Shown here in pieces: positions 16,361 through 24,607 of a stretch of DNA of 47,041 nucleotides. A program made the translations under genes and the position numbers. The first letter of the stretch is position 1; every line of letters begins with the position of its first letter. The stretch is from positions 1-47,041 of the forward strand of contig JBBSRC010000021.1 of assembly GCA_038243395.1 (NCBI GenBank). Direction: 5' to 3'. This stretch comes from Gelidibacter sp038243395. GTDB taxonomy: Bacteria; Bacteroidota; Bacteroidia; Flavobacteriales; Flavobacteriaceae. The notes below the pieces were generated by a model. The model was not told where the DNA came from, ran no database searches, and was given only the letters and a program-made list of their open reading frames with translations.

Positions 16361-16657
16361 ATGTTTACACTATTGAAAAGCTTTAAAGCTGTTGCCATTT
16401 TAGAAGGTATTTCCTATTTGGTTTTGTTTGCCAATATGTTACTTGTTAAACCTTTTTATGCTGAAACTTACCAGATGTTGCTCTACCCGATTGGTATGGC
16501 ACATGGACTACTATTCATAGCTTACGTTTTATTGGCATTGGTGGTTGGATCGAAATTAAAGTGGTCTTTTAAAACTTTGAGTATCGTCTTACTGGCTTCT
16601 TTACTTCCTTTTGCAACATTCTATATTGAAAAGAGATATTTAAAAACTGTAGTATAA
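16361..16657 (+). CDS. DUF3817 small membrane protein
   Basis: The product is 98 residues with three hydrophobic spans and the typical DUF3817 opening LLKSFKAVAILEGISYLVLF, followed by YPIGMAHGLLFIAYVLLAL and FKTLSIVLLASLLPFATFY. It should lie in the inner membrane. In other bacteria the same domain is found alone or fused to transporters, and its role is unknown. Its stop overlaps the next start by one base (TAATG), so it is translationally coupled to a mechanosensitive channel and may be a partner of it. Confidence 0.85.
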   Translation: MFTLLKSFKAVAILEGISYLVLFANMLLVKPFYAETYQMLLYPIGMAHGLLFIAYVLLALVVGSKLKWSFKTLSIVLLASLLPFATFYIEKRYLKTVV

Positions 16658-17913
16658 TGTCTGAACACGGCCATTATTTTTCGGACTATTTTGTAAGGCT
16701 AGGGCTTTCTGATGCATGGGCTATATTTTTAAATATGCTTGTGCTCCTTTTCATTTTGTGTGTCATTATTTTGATTACAGATGCCATTGCTAGAAACTTA
16801 CTTGTTAAGACGTTCAGTAAATTTGCGGCACGTACAAAAACAGAGTTTGATAATTTTTTGGTCACCCATAAAACGCCAAGGAACATTGCCCATTTAATTC
16901 CTTTGTTCTTTACCATAAAGCTGTCTCCAGTCGTTTTTCATGACTATCCGAAAATAGAAAATTTCTTCCTTATTATCGTTAAAGTTTATGCGGTCTTATT
17001 GATCATATGGATTGTAAGAAGCATATTACGGAGTTTAGAATCTTATTTTAAAACTTTACCACGCTTAAAGGATAAACCAATTGATAGTTACATTCAGGTG
17101 GTCATGCTTTTTGTCTGGGTTATTGGTATGGCGTCATGCCTTGCAGTACTTATTAACTTATCCTTTATAAATTTCTTTACGACTTTAGGAGCTGCCTCGG
17201 CAGTTCTCTTATTAATATTCAAGGATACTATCTTAGGATTTGTTGCAAGTTTACAAGTAGCTATCAACGATACCCTGAGAATTGGCGATTGGATAACGAT
17301 GGATAAATATGGTGCTGATGGCGACGTTATTGAAATCAATCTTTCCACGGTTCAGGTTCAAAATTTTGACAAAACAATTACCACAATTCCAACCTATGCG
17401 ATTATTTCTGAATCCTTCAAGAATTGGCGTGGAATGGAATCATCAGGTGGACGTCGTATTAAAAGATCCATTTTAATAAAGTCCAAAAGTGTTCATTACC
17501 TTAATGATGAGGAGATAGAAAACTTAAAGAAAATTCAACTCATAACTACCTATCTCGAGAACAAACAAAAGGAACTTAAGGCATATAACACGAATAATAA
17601 TATTGATAAAACGACCTTAATCAACGGACGTAATTTGACCAACTTAGGGATTTTTAGAAAATATATCCAGACTTATGTCGAGCGTCATTCTGGCATCAAT
17701 AAAGACATGACTATTATGGTAAGACAAATGGAGCCCACATCACAAGGTATTCCTTTGGAAATCTATGCTTTTAGCAGTGATAAGCGTTGGGCCAATTATG
17801 AATATATCATGTCTGATATTTTTGATCACGTTATCTCAGCAATTAAGTATTTTGATCTGGAGCTTTTCGAATTAACACCGTCAGTTCTTGATGTTAATAA
17901 TATTAAGCAATAA
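16657..17913 (+). CDS. YbdG-like mechanosensitive channel
   Basis: The product is 418 residues and larger than MscS, with about five spans. The last pore helix lies near LINLSFINFFTTLGAASAVL, and then comes IFKDTILGFVASLQVAINDTL. LRIGDWITMDKYGADGDVIE and TTIPTYAIISESFKNWRGM, followed by SSGGRRIKRSILI, match the YbdG (MscM-type) group rather than MscS proper. It likely gives a small tension-gated conductance in the inner membrane. It is coupled to DUF3817 by a one-base overlap and ends at a strong terminator. Confidence 0.9.
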   Translation: MSEHGHYFSDYFVRLGLSDAWAIFLNMLVLLFILCVIILITDAIARNLLVKTFSKFAARTKTEFDNFLVTHKTPRNIAHLIPLFFTIKLSPVVFHDYPKIENFFLIIVKVYAVLLIIWIVRSILRSLESYFKTLPRLKDKPIDSYIQVVMLFVWVIGMASCLAVLINLSFINFFTTLGAASAVLLLIFKDTILGFVASLQVAINDTLRIGDWITMDKYGADGDVIEINLSTVQVQNFDKTITTIPTYAIISESFKNWRGMESSGGRRIKRSILIKSKSVHYLNDEEIENLKKIQLITTYLENKQKELKAYNTNNNIDKTTLINGRNLTNLGIFRKYIQTYVERHSGINKDMTIMVRQMEPTSQGIPLEIYAFSSDKRWANYEYIMSDIFDHVISAIKYFDLELFELTPSVLDVNNIKQ

Positions 17914-17916
17914 AAA

Positions 17917-17948
17917 AAGCAGTCTTATTATTTTAAATAAGACTGCTT
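17917..17948. terminator. Bidirectional terminator between convergent genes
   Basis: AAGCAGTCTTATT (17917-17929) pairs perfectly with AATAAGACTGCTT (17936-17948), six-base loop. It ends the YbdG-like gene and, on the minus strand, the OmpA/glycine-zipper gene. Confidence 0.9.
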
Positions 17949-17971
17949 AAGTTATCTTGAAAGAATCGGTA

Positions 17972-18664
17972 TTAATTACCTGACTTTTCTTGTGCTTCTT
18001 TCTTCATTTGATCATTGGCGATAATAGCCAACTCTACACGTCTATTTTTCGCTCTCCCATCAACCGTTGAATTATCATATTTAGGTTGATTTGGACCGTA
18101 CCAATTAGTGGTAAAACGTCCTGAGGAAATCCCTTGTCCCGATAAGTAAGAAGTAACTGATTGCGCACGTTGCTTAGAAAGCGTCATGTTAAAATCAGCT
18201 GGCCCGGTACTGTCTGTATGACCTTCTACTAGGATATTGGTATCTGGATATTCTTTAAAAACCCCAGCCAGTTTAGTCAAGGTCGCTGAAGACGCGCTGT
18301 TGATATTATATTTATTAGTATCAAAATAAACACCACTACCTTCGTCAAAAACGACATTTATACCTTCTCCAACCCGTTCTACTTGAGCTCCTGGAATCTC
18401 TTGTTCAATTCGCTCCGCCTGTCTGTCCATACGATCACCAATATAATTACCGGCAACACCACCTACGACAGCACCAATTATAGCACCTAATGCCGAATTA
18501 TTTTTACTCCCAACGTTATTACCAATAACACCTCCTATTACAGCACCACCGCCGGCCCCAATTACGGTTCCTTTTTGTTTACTATTTGCATTTCTTGTCG
18601 CATCGCAACTTATTAATGCACTGACCATAAATAGTAATGCAATTGTTTTTATTGTATTTCTCAT
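17972..18664 (-). CDS. OmpA-family lipoprotein with glycine zipper
   Basis: The product is 230 residues. The lipobox ALISC places the lipidated cysteine at residue 20. Next is a glycine-zipper segment (GTVIGAGGGAVIGGVIGNNV, then ALGAIIGAVVGGVAGNYIGD) that can insert into membrane. The OmpA-C domain (about 110-220) has LVEGHTDSTGPADFNMTLSK and GRAKNRRVELAI for peptidoglycan binding, as in YiaD/ArfA-like proteins. It should anchor the outer membrane to the wall. The gene lies 10 bases downstream of another lipoprotein gene and is probably in one operon with it. Confidence 0.92.
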   Translation of the reverse strand: MRNTIKTIALLFMVSALISCDATRNANSKQKGTVIGAGGGAVIGGVIGNNVGSKNNSALGAIIGAVVGGVAGNYIGDRMDRQAERIEQEIPGAQVERVGEGINVVFDEGSGVYFDTNKYNINSASSATLTKLAGVFKEYPDTNILVEGHTDSTGPADFNMTLSKQRAQSVTSYLSGQGISSGRFTTNWYGPNQPKYDNSTVDGRAKNRRVELAIIANDQMKKEAQEKSGN

Positions 18665-18674
18665 AATTCAAGTT

Positions 18675-19157
18675 TTATAAAGTTGTTCTTGTAAAATTTA
18701 AGTTAATATTAAAAGGTTTTCCCTCGAACTGAATAGTCTGGGTAATTTGCATACTATTATCATCCAAATATTTCAAATTCATTTTAAAACCGCTGTTTTT
18801 GTCGAGATCGTTTTTCTTTTCATCCGTAAATTTCATTGTGAAATCAAAATTACCTGTGTTTTTACCGATTTCATCAGCCGCCCATCTAAAGTTTCTCACG
18901 CCCGTAGAACATTCTGAATCCGTAATATTATAGGTTCCGGTACTATTGTTAGATCTGAAGAACCATTGGCTCCCATCAAAACACGATGCTGTGGCATCGT
19001 TAAATAACTGAGTATTAAAAACTCCTTCGGAGTCATAAGTAATAGAATTTAGTACCCAATTTCCGTCAACTGTCTTTCTGGCAGATTTCTCAACCTTTGA
19101 CAACGAACAAGACACAAACAGCGTGGCAATGAGTAGTGTTATTCCTAATTTTTTCAT
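18675..19157 (-). CDS. Lipocalin-like lipoprotein
   Basis: The product is 160 residues with a short lipoprotein signal (LLIATLFVSC, Cys17). The rest is beta-rich with paired cysteines: VDGNWVLNSITYDSEG, then SCFDGSQWFFRSNNSTGTY, CSTGVRNFRW, and ISO-like strands near SMQITQTIQF. The opening 'GNWVLNSI' is typical of the lipocalin-like domain found in many Bacteroidota lipoproteins. Ligand and function are unknown. It lies 10 bases upstream of the glycine-zipper OmpA gene, so the two envelope lipoproteins are likely co-expressed. Confidence 0.75.
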   Translation of the reverse strand: MKKLGITLLIATLFVSCSLSKVEKSARKTVDGNWVLNSITYDSEGVFNTQLFNDATASCFDGSQWFFRSNNSTGTYNITDSECSTGVRNFRWAADEIGKNTGNFDFTMKFTDEKKNDLDKNSGFKMNLKYLDDNSMQITQTIQFEGKPFNINLNFTRTTL

Positions 19158-19261
19158 GGTACTTTATGTTAATTGGTTTACAATAAATATACGATTATTA
19201 CTACAATTTAGTTGTTAATGCTTTCCCATTATTTTTTAAGAAAACTCAAGGAAGACTCTAT

Positions 19262-19645
19262 TTAAAAACCATTTTTAATAAATTCAGTGGTCCTTTTTCC
19301 ATGCGGTTCGGGCTTGCCATCCGCACCCAAATTGACCATTGTTATATTATCTACCGTCAGAATGGTTTCTTTGGTCATCATATTCCTCGCTTCACATTTT
19401 ATAATCAACGATGTATGACCAAATCTGACAACTTCCATACCGATCTCTATGATGTCGCCTTGTTTGGCAGAACTCATAAAGTTAATTTCAGAAATGTATT
19501 TTGTTACAATCTTAGAATTCTCAATTTGTATGACCGTATATAAAGCGGCTTCTTCATCGATCCAAGCCAGAAGCCTTCCTCCAAATAATGTTCCGTTGGG
19601 ATTCAAATCTTCGGGTTTTACCCATTTTCGCGTATGAAATTTCAT
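19262..19645 (-). CDS. Acyl-CoA thioesterase (hotdog fold, YciA-like)
   Basis: The product is 127 residues with a single hotdog domain. WVKPEDLNPNGTLFGGRLLAWIDEEAALY is the core: the N-G-T-x-F-G-G turn and the following helix with Asp are the acyl-CoA thioesterase signature. The FMSSAKQGDIIEIG and ARNMMTKETILTVDNITMV strands follow. It hydrolyses acyl-CoA to free acid and CoA in the cytosol; chain-length preference cannot be read. It stands alone, with a 428-base gap upstream. Confidence 0.88.
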   Translation of the reverse strand: MKFHTRKWVKPEDLNPNGTLFGGRLLAWIDEEAALYTVIQIENSKIVTKYISEINFMSSAKQGDIIEIGMEVVRFGHTSLIIKCEARNMMTKETILTVDNITMVNLGADGKPEPHGKRTTEFIKNGF

Positions 19646-20073
19646 GATTAGTTACAGTTTTAATATTTTAAGACAATTTAGGAGCATTAGCTTTGTGAGG
19701 GACTTTCAAGTCAGTTCTCACATCGATATTCTATTTTTTATTAAGCTAGGTCGGCTTTGCTCCAATTGGAACAACTAGCATAACATCTAATTGATTGTAT
19801 TTATTGACCACTCAAAACCCCAGTGCTATCGCAATGGTCAAGTGGTAGAGTAAAGTCGATTTTCAGAGGATTGGCAACACTTCCAAATTTCATTTTTTAC
19901 GTTTCAGCTTCCCTCTAAAGATACTTCAATCTTATTAAATTCATTTATAAATACGTTTAAACACAGGATAAACAATCTACAAACTCCTATTTGTTAATAA
20001 GCCCGTTAACAAGATATTTTCGGATCGCTTTTTATGAATTTCATTATTCTTATTTTTAATAAAACTTGAAGCC
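19646..20073. other. 428-base region with a DUF72 remnant
   Basis: This gap between divergent genes holds the short DUF72-like fragment described separately on the minus strand. Beyond it, a minus-strand frame reading QLDVMLVVPIGAKPT to a stop near 19752 has no recognised family. The rest is AT-rich and probably includes the promoter of the gene at 20074. Confidence 0.4.
19801..19893 (-). pseudogene. N-terminal remnant of a DUF72 (YecE-like) gene
   Basis: The minus strand from the ATG at 19893 reads 30 codons, MKFGSVANPLKIDFTLPLDH and then CDSTGVLSGQ before a stop. This closely resembles the start of flavobacterial DUF72-domain proteins (MKFG.V..P..IDFTLP.DH.D...VL), which are normally about 300 residues. 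Everything after the first 30 residues is missing, so the gene has been deleted nearly completely. The identification rests on my memory of the family start, not on a search. Confidence 0.55.
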
Positions 20074-20487
20074 ATGAACACTAGAACCGATGATTTAATT
20101 CTCATCCGCCCCACGTTACCTAACGCATTAATATATGATAGTATGGGCAGTGAAGAGCGTTTTCAAAACACGACATTAAGACCTTTATTAATTTTGCAAA
20201 ACGACCTTCTTATCGAAGTTTTTAAAAACTATATTGTGAAGCATAAAAATGTTTTTTATGGACTATCTTTGGCGAAACAATTAGACTATATTGAAAATGC
20301 CATCCAAAAGGATATGAAGTTCAGAAATTCAATTAAAGGAATGATCATTGGTCAATTCACTGTTGAAGAGTACGGAATTTATATTGAAAATTCATCTTCT
20401 TTAAATAAACGTATGATGAATTTGGTGAAAGAGCGTTTTATTAGTCATATCCAACTATTTGAGCCACACATGGCAAACGTTATATGA
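20074..20487 (+). CDS. Conserved-looking cytoplasmic protein, unknown
   Basis: The product is 137 residues with no signal peptide or span. It is mixed helical and basic, with LRPLLILQNDLLIEVFKNYI, FYGLSLAKQLDYIENAIQKD, FRNSIKGMIIGQFTVEEYGI and SSLNKRMMNLVKERF. The pattern looks like a compact all-alpha domain. I believe similar proteins exist in other Flavobacteriaceae, but I know no function. The stop overlaps the start of the Gre-like gene by four bases (ATGA), so the two are translationally coupled and may work together on RNA polymerase. Confidence 0.75.
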   Translation: MNTRTDDLILIRPTLPNALIYDSMGSEERFQNTTLRPLLILQNDLLIEVFKNYIVKHKNVFYGLSLAKQLDYIENAIQKDMKFRNSIKGMIIGQFTVEEYGIYIENSSSLNKRMMNLVKERFISHIQLFEPHMANVI

Positions 20488-20930
20488 AAATAAAAAGTGA
20501 TGTTTTGCAAGCTTGTTATGACTACGCCAACAAGCGCATTACCAATTATAGAAATGAAATCGAAACCATTAAAGAATCCATCGAAAGCAACGATAAGAGT
20601 GGCGGCGATGATGACGATTCAGGAAATGGAAAACTCTTCAATGATCTTGAGAAAAACTCTCAATATCTTAGTGATGCCCAGAAAATGTTGGACAGTTTAA
20701 AAGCAATCAGTCCGAAATTGGTATCTGACACAATAGGATTGGGGAGTTTGGTAAAAACAACGACTAACAACTTTTTTATTTCCATTAGTGCTGGAAAGAT
20801 CGATATAGATAACTTGAGTGTTTTCGCTATTTCTTTAAGTTCTCCTATTGGTTTGCTTCTTAAAAACAAAACCAAAGGAGACCAGATTGAATTTAATGGA
20901 AATACCTTTACTATTACTGAAGTTATATAA
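20484..20930 (+). CDS. GreA/GreB-like transcription factor
   Basis: The product is 148 residues. The N-terminal part (1-75) is a long helical hairpin; its tip holds an acidic cluster, SNDKSGGDDDDSGNG (about residues 34-48). The C-terminal part, ISLSSPIGLLLKNKTKGDQI plus FNGNTFTITEVI, closely follows the FKBP-like GreA C-domain (SPIG.ALLGK.VGD). Gre factors enter the RNA polymerase secondary channel and place acidic residues near the active site to cleave backtracked RNA. The sequence at the tip differs from classical GreA, so it may be a Gre-like regulator instead. Its end overlaps the convergent DUF2461 gene by eight bases. Confidence 0.75.
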   Translation: MKIKSDVLQACYDYANKRITNYRNEIETIKESIESNDKSGGDDDDSGNGKLFNDLEKNSQYLSDAQKMLDSLKAISPKLVSDTIGLGSLVKTTTNNFFISISAGKIDIDNLSVFAISLSSPIGLLLKNKTKGDQIEFNGNTFTITEVI

Positions 20931-21606
20931 GCGGTTCCCCATTAATATTAGTGGTCAAAACGCTGCTCATATAATCAAGATAAGGCCTTACGGCTTTAAA
21001 CGATGCGTTAACATCGTGTAAGAAGTTTGGGGAGACCACTTGTTTATCAGTATATTTTTTAGTGAAAATAAATTGTTTTTTACGGATCAAATCCATGGCC
21101 TTGTGCTCTTTATCAAATCCTCTTGGTGCCGTTTTTAATTCATCACCGCTGAAATCGCCCCATATCGATTTGAATATTTTGTTTTTAATAATGGCCCGAA
21201 TCTCAGAATCATCCATTTCAATTTCTTTTCTGATTCTTAATAAATCTTCTTTGGACGGATCCCAGAATCCGACAGCAACAAATGATTCATTATTGGGTTG
21301 GATATGTAAATAGTAGCCTCCTCTCAAATCTGGTTTTCTTCTACTGAAGGATCCACTAAAATGAGTTTTATAAGGGGCCTTATTTTTTGAGAATCGGACA
21401 TCTCTGTAAATGCGAAACATTTTTACTCTATCCAAATCATCATGCACTTTTAGGGCATCAAACAAAGTGTTGAATCTTATTTTTGCCACTGCTTCAAGTT
21501 TTTTAAACTCAGTTTTATGATCATTAAACCAATCTCTATCATTGTTTTCTTTTAATAATTTAAGGAATTCCAATAAGTCATTGGAGAATGCATTTGTTTC
21601 GGGCAT
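20923..21606 (-). CDS. DUF2461 (TIGR02453-type) protein
   Basis: The product is 227 residues from the ATG at 21606, chosen because the family begins near LLEFLKLLKENNDRDWFNDH. Other family landmarks are FRIYRDVRFSKNKAPYKTHF, PDLRGGYYLHIQPNNESFVA and GFWDPSKEDLLRIR. An upstream GTG/ATG-like extension to 21678 adds residues unlike the family. It is a cytosolic protein of unknown biochemical role, widespread in bacteria and fungi. It stands alone between convergent Gre-like and upstream corA genes. Confidence 0.85.
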   Translation of the reverse strand: MPETNAFSNDLLEFLKLLKENNDRDWFNDHKTEFKKLEAVAKIRFNTLFDALKVHDDLDRVKMFRIYRDVRFSKNKAPYKTHFSGSFSRRKPDLRGGYYLHIQPNNESFVAVGFWDPSKEDLLRIRKEIEMDDSEIRAIIKNKIFKSIWGDFSGDELKTAPRGFDKEHKAMDLIRKKQFIFTKKYTDKQVVSPNFLHDVNASFKAVRPYLDYMSSVLTTNINGEPLI

Positions 21607-21707
21607 AATAATTTTTTTTGACGTTTTAAAGGTACAAAAAAGCCTCATAAACTCGAGACTCCTAAAGGTGACATTCACGATTATATATGTAATCTATCTA
21701 GATAGGC

Positions 21708-22775
21708 TTAAAGCCATTTCTTTTTTCTGAAATATATTAGCATCATTAAAAATATAAAGACCATGATGCCCATCAGAATGAAATAGCTGTATTTATAATG
21801 TAATTCTGGCATGTTGTCAAAATTCATCCCATAAATTCCTGCTATGAAAGTTAATGGTATAAATACTGTGGCAATAATGGTCAGCACTTTCATGACTTCA
21901 TTCATTTTATTGCTGATAACACTCATGTACATATCCAACAAACTCCAAACCATTTCGCGATACATTTCGATGCTTTCATTGACCTGTACAATATGGTCGT
22001 ACAAATCTCTCAAAAAGTTATGTGTCTTTTCGTCAATAATTTGATTTTCGATTTTTTCCAGATGGTTGATGACTTCACGTAATGGAAATACCGAACGTCT
22101 AATTTTTAAGACTTCACGTTTTAGACTTTGAATAGTTGTAGCCGTTTCATTGTTATCAGAATTTCCCTCAAAAACGCGATCCTCAATATCTTCAATTTTA
22201 TCTCCGAAGGCTTCAATGACTGTTATGTAATGATCCACCACAGCATCAATTATGGCATACATTAAATAATCAGAACCCAAACTGCGCACGCGACCCTTTC
22301 CAGAAGAAATACGTTCTCTTAAATCATCAAAAATATCTCCATCAGCTTCTTGAAAAGTCAATACATAATCTTCTCCGACAACCAGGCTCACCTGTTCAAA
22401 AACCAGCTCTTCATTTTTAAAATAGAGCATTTTTAAAATAATAAACAAATAATTATCAAAGTCATCTATTTTAGGTCGGTGAGTGGTATTTACAATGTCT
22501 TCTAAAGTTAATGGATGTAGGCCATAATGGGTGCCCAATTTTTCGATTTCAGACGTATTATTTAGCCCATCCACATTAATCCACGTGACCTGATCATTTC
22601 CCCTGAAATGGAAGGCGTCCTCCACATTTTGAGTTTCAATTTTTGTATAGGTTTCTTTGCTATAATTTATAATATCTATAGCCGTTATGGCCGATTGTTT
22701 TTTACCTTTATAATGCACCGTACCTGGAGAACGGTTGATAGTTTTATAGGATTTTTTCTTCTTTTTGGATTTCAT
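21708..22775 (-). CDS. corA: CorA magnesium/cobalt transporter
   Basis: The product is 355 residues, the usual CorA length. The N-terminal cytoplasmic funnel has VTWINVDGL, LHPLTLEDIVNTTHRPKIDD and the long coiled helix. The two C-terminal spans carry the pore signature YGMNF at about 315-319 (AGIYGMNFDNMPEL) and end with basic residues KKKW. It forms a pentameric Mg2+ channel in the inner membrane, gated by Mg2+ bound in the funnel. The N-terminus has an unusually long run of K (KSKKKKKSYK). Confidence 0.95.
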   Translation of the reverse strand: MKSKKKKKSYKTINRSPGTVHYKGKKQSAITAIDIINYSKETYTKIETQNVEDAFHFRGNDQVTWINVDGLNNTSEIEKLGTHYGLHPLTLEDIVNTTHRPKIDDFDNYLFIILKMLYFKNEELVFEQVSLVVGEDYVLTFQEADGDIFDDLRERISSGKGRVRSLGSDYLMYAIIDAVVDHYITVIEAFGDKIEDIEDRVFEGNSDNNETATTIQSLKREVLKIRRSVFPLREVINHLEKIENQIIDEKTHNFLRDLYDHIVQVNESIEMYREMVWSLLDMYMSVISNKMNEVMKVLTIIATVFIPLTFIAGIYGMNFDNMPELHYKYSYFILMGIMVFIFLMMLIYFRKKKWL

Positions 22776-22981
22776 TTTTTGAATGCTAGTCGTCTAGATT
22801 GCTTTAAAAGTAAAAAAACTTTTCCGTATAGCATGGCTCAATTTATGAATATAAAATTACTATCACTTTCAGTGTCATTAGACCTAAAAACCGCATATAT
22901 TTGAAAAATTCAATTAAGGTTTGCTTTTTGACATTATTTTGTCTAATATGCGAGTTAAATTTTTACAAATATTTAATTAAA

Positions 22982-23209
22982 ATGGGAAGACCACCTACAA
23001 GACCGATCAAATTTAGAGACGGCTTCTATATAGAAATAAGAAATAAAGGTAAGACTACTGGAATCAAAATCCATAGAGATACCAAAGAGCACATGCTTCG
23101 TACTATTAAAGAGTACGAATTGACAAAAGAAGTGATCATTTTAGGCGAATCTAAAAACGGAAAATGGGTAAACAAAACTCCTATTCTTCATGTGGTAGAA
23201 GAAAATTAA
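22982..23209 (+). CDS. Small basic protein, likely conserved in Flavobacteriia
   Basis: The product is 75 residues beginning MGRPPTRPIKFRDGFYIEIR. I place the start at the ATG at 22982, because the 27 residues read upstream are hydrophobic and unlike the rest. The protein is basic and compact, with IKIHRDTKEHMLRTIKEYEL and WVNKTPILHV. The size and basic N-terminus fit a nucleic-acid or ribosome-associated protein, but no known domain is recognised. Confidence 0.65.
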   Translation: MGRPPTRPIKFRDGFYIEIRNKGKTTGIKIHRDTKEHMLRTIKEYELTKEVIILGESKNGKWVNKTPILHVVEEN

Positions 23210-23300
23210 ATCCTCCTTCCTAACCATCTCTTTAAAAACTTTACGGTTAATAAATATAAAATTCATAAATTGTTGTTTTATTAAATAAAACCAATGATTT

Positions 23301-23726
23301 ATGAATTTTTCATCTACAAATACCAATAATACACCTGTTTTTTTTTGGATTGCAAGCGTCATAGCATTAGTTTGGAACATCTTTGGAGTTTACAACTACC
23401 TTACAGAGGCTTTCTCCACTTCGGGACAATTTGGCGAACTTTCGAATCTTGATCCAAGCATGGACGTCAGTTTTCCTGCTTGGTATATTTCAGCATTTGC
23501 CATTGCTGTATTTGCAGGATTATTCGGCTCAATCCTTTTATTATTACGTAAACGATGGGCTTATTTTCTTTTCTTCATTTCTTTAGTTGCCACCGGAATT
23601 CAACAATTTTATGTGTTGACTGAGATTAATCCGAGAGATATTTTTTTAAGTTTGAGCGCATTAGTAATTGCTGTATTTCTAGTTTGGTTTTCAAAACGTG
23701 CCATAGCAAGAGGATGGTTGAAATAA
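23301..23726 (+). CDS. Four-span membrane protein, unknown
   Basis: The product is 141 residues with four predicted spans: about 11-33 (TPVFFWIASVIALVWNIFGV), 62-82 (WYISAFAIAVFAGLFGSILL), 86-106 (RWAYFLFFISLVATGIQQF) and 111-133. It is an integral inner membrane protein. The layout, with a polar loop containing LSNLDPSMDVSFPAW between spans 1 and 2, is common in flavobacterial proteins of unknown function. No transport motif is seen. It is convergent with the TruA-like gene, with 15 bases between stops. Confidence 0.75.
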   Translation: MNFSSTNTNNTPVFFWIASVIALVWNIFGVYNYLTEAFSTSGQFGELSNLDPSMDVSFPAWYISAFAIAVFAGLFGSILLLLRKRWAYFLFFISLVATGIQQFYVLTEINPRDIFLSLSALVIAVFLVWFSKRAIARGWLK

Positions 23727-23741
23727 ACAGTATCTTATAAT

Positions 23742-24542
23742 TTAATCTATGCTGTGTGCAAATTCAAATTCCACAGTATTTAAAATCAGTCCAGAGGCAG
23801 GTGCAATATAGTTCATCACTTCTGTACTTTCGGGTTGCAAGCTATCAGTAATATAGTCTAAAGTAATTTGGTTTTTACCTAATTTCACGAGTGTCCCTAC
23901 CATAGTTCTAATTTGGTTATAGCCAAAACCTTCTCCCCTAACTTTAAGCAGAAAGGATTCTTTCGGGAAAAAACTTGCACTGATCATATCGTTTATTGTT
24001 AAATAGCAAGAATCAACCGTTCGCGTATACAAACCATTTTCTGAAACCTTAGAACAGAAACCTTTAAAATTGTGAGTACCTTCAAAAAGCTTGGCGCCTT
24101 TGACCATTAATTCAATATCCAAGACGTCTCTAAATGTGGTCATTAGGGAAGCACAAAAGGGATGTGATTTTTGTCCGTGTGCGAATAAATAGACATACTC
24201 TTTCATCTTCGCGTCCTGAATCACATTAAAATCTTTATCGACTTCAGACATAGATAATGCTCTAATGTCCTGTGGCAAATAATAATTGAATTGCTCTAAA
24301 AATACATCGAAATCAGGAATTTGTTCTTCCATGAACAATTCAAACGCAGTTTCAGCAGCAGAAACCATAGCATCTGTTCTACCAACTGCTAATGTTTTAA
24401 ATTTATTAGTACGTTCAAAAACGAAATTCAAAGTCTTGTCAATCGCTAAATGCAAGGTTTTAAGATTTGGTTGTTTTTGCCAACCATGATAACGAAAGCC
24501 CAAATATTGGATTTTAATGAGGTAAAAATAATTCTGATTCAT
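23742..24542 (-). CDS. TruA (HisT)-family pseudouridine synthase paralogue
   Basis: The product is 266 residues from the ATG at 24542. It has the TruA layout: IQYLGFRYHGWQKQPN at the start, the catalytic motif GRTDAMVSA (canonical GRTDAGVHA, catalytic Asp kept), EYVYLFAHG (for RxYxY), EGTHNFKGFCSK, RTVDSCYLTI, VRGEGFGYNQIRTMVGTLVK and APASGLIL. The changes at the catalytic loop and in the 'FLYHMVR' stretch make it a diverged paralogue, so a housekeeping TruA is expected elsewhere. TruA makes pseudouridine at positions 38-40 of tRNA anticodon stems. It lies 65 bases after hisIE on the same strand and may be the last gene of the his operon. Confidence 0.85.
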   Translation of the reverse strand: MNQNYFYLIKIQYLGFRYHGWQKQPNLKTLHLAIDKTLNFVFERTNKFKTLAVGRTDAMVSAAETAFELFMEEQIPDFDVFLEQFNYYLPQDIRALSMSEVDKDFNVIQDAKMKEYVYLFAHGQKSHPFCASLMTTFRDVLDIELMVKGAKLFEGTHNFKGFCSKVSENGLYTRTVDSCYLTINDMISASFFPKESFLLKVRGEGFGYNQIRTMVGTLVKLGKNQITLDYITDSLQPESTEVMNYIAPASGLILNTVEFEFAHSID

Positions 24543-24547
24543 GTCCA

Positions 24548-24578
24548 CAAAGTTATTGACAATAAAATCAATTTCAAA
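24548..24578 (-). promoter_or_regulatory. Candidate internal promoter for the TruA-like gene
   Basis: On the minus strand TTTG (24575-24578) is followed after 19 bases by TAACTTTG (24548-24555), a perfect TTTG/TAnnTTTG pair. The -7 box lies only five bases before the ATG, so a transcript from it would be almost leaderless. It suggests the gene can be expressed apart from the his operon. Confidence 0.35.
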
Positions 24579-24607
24579 TGGAATGAACCTTCTAATGATA
24601 GCTTCAG

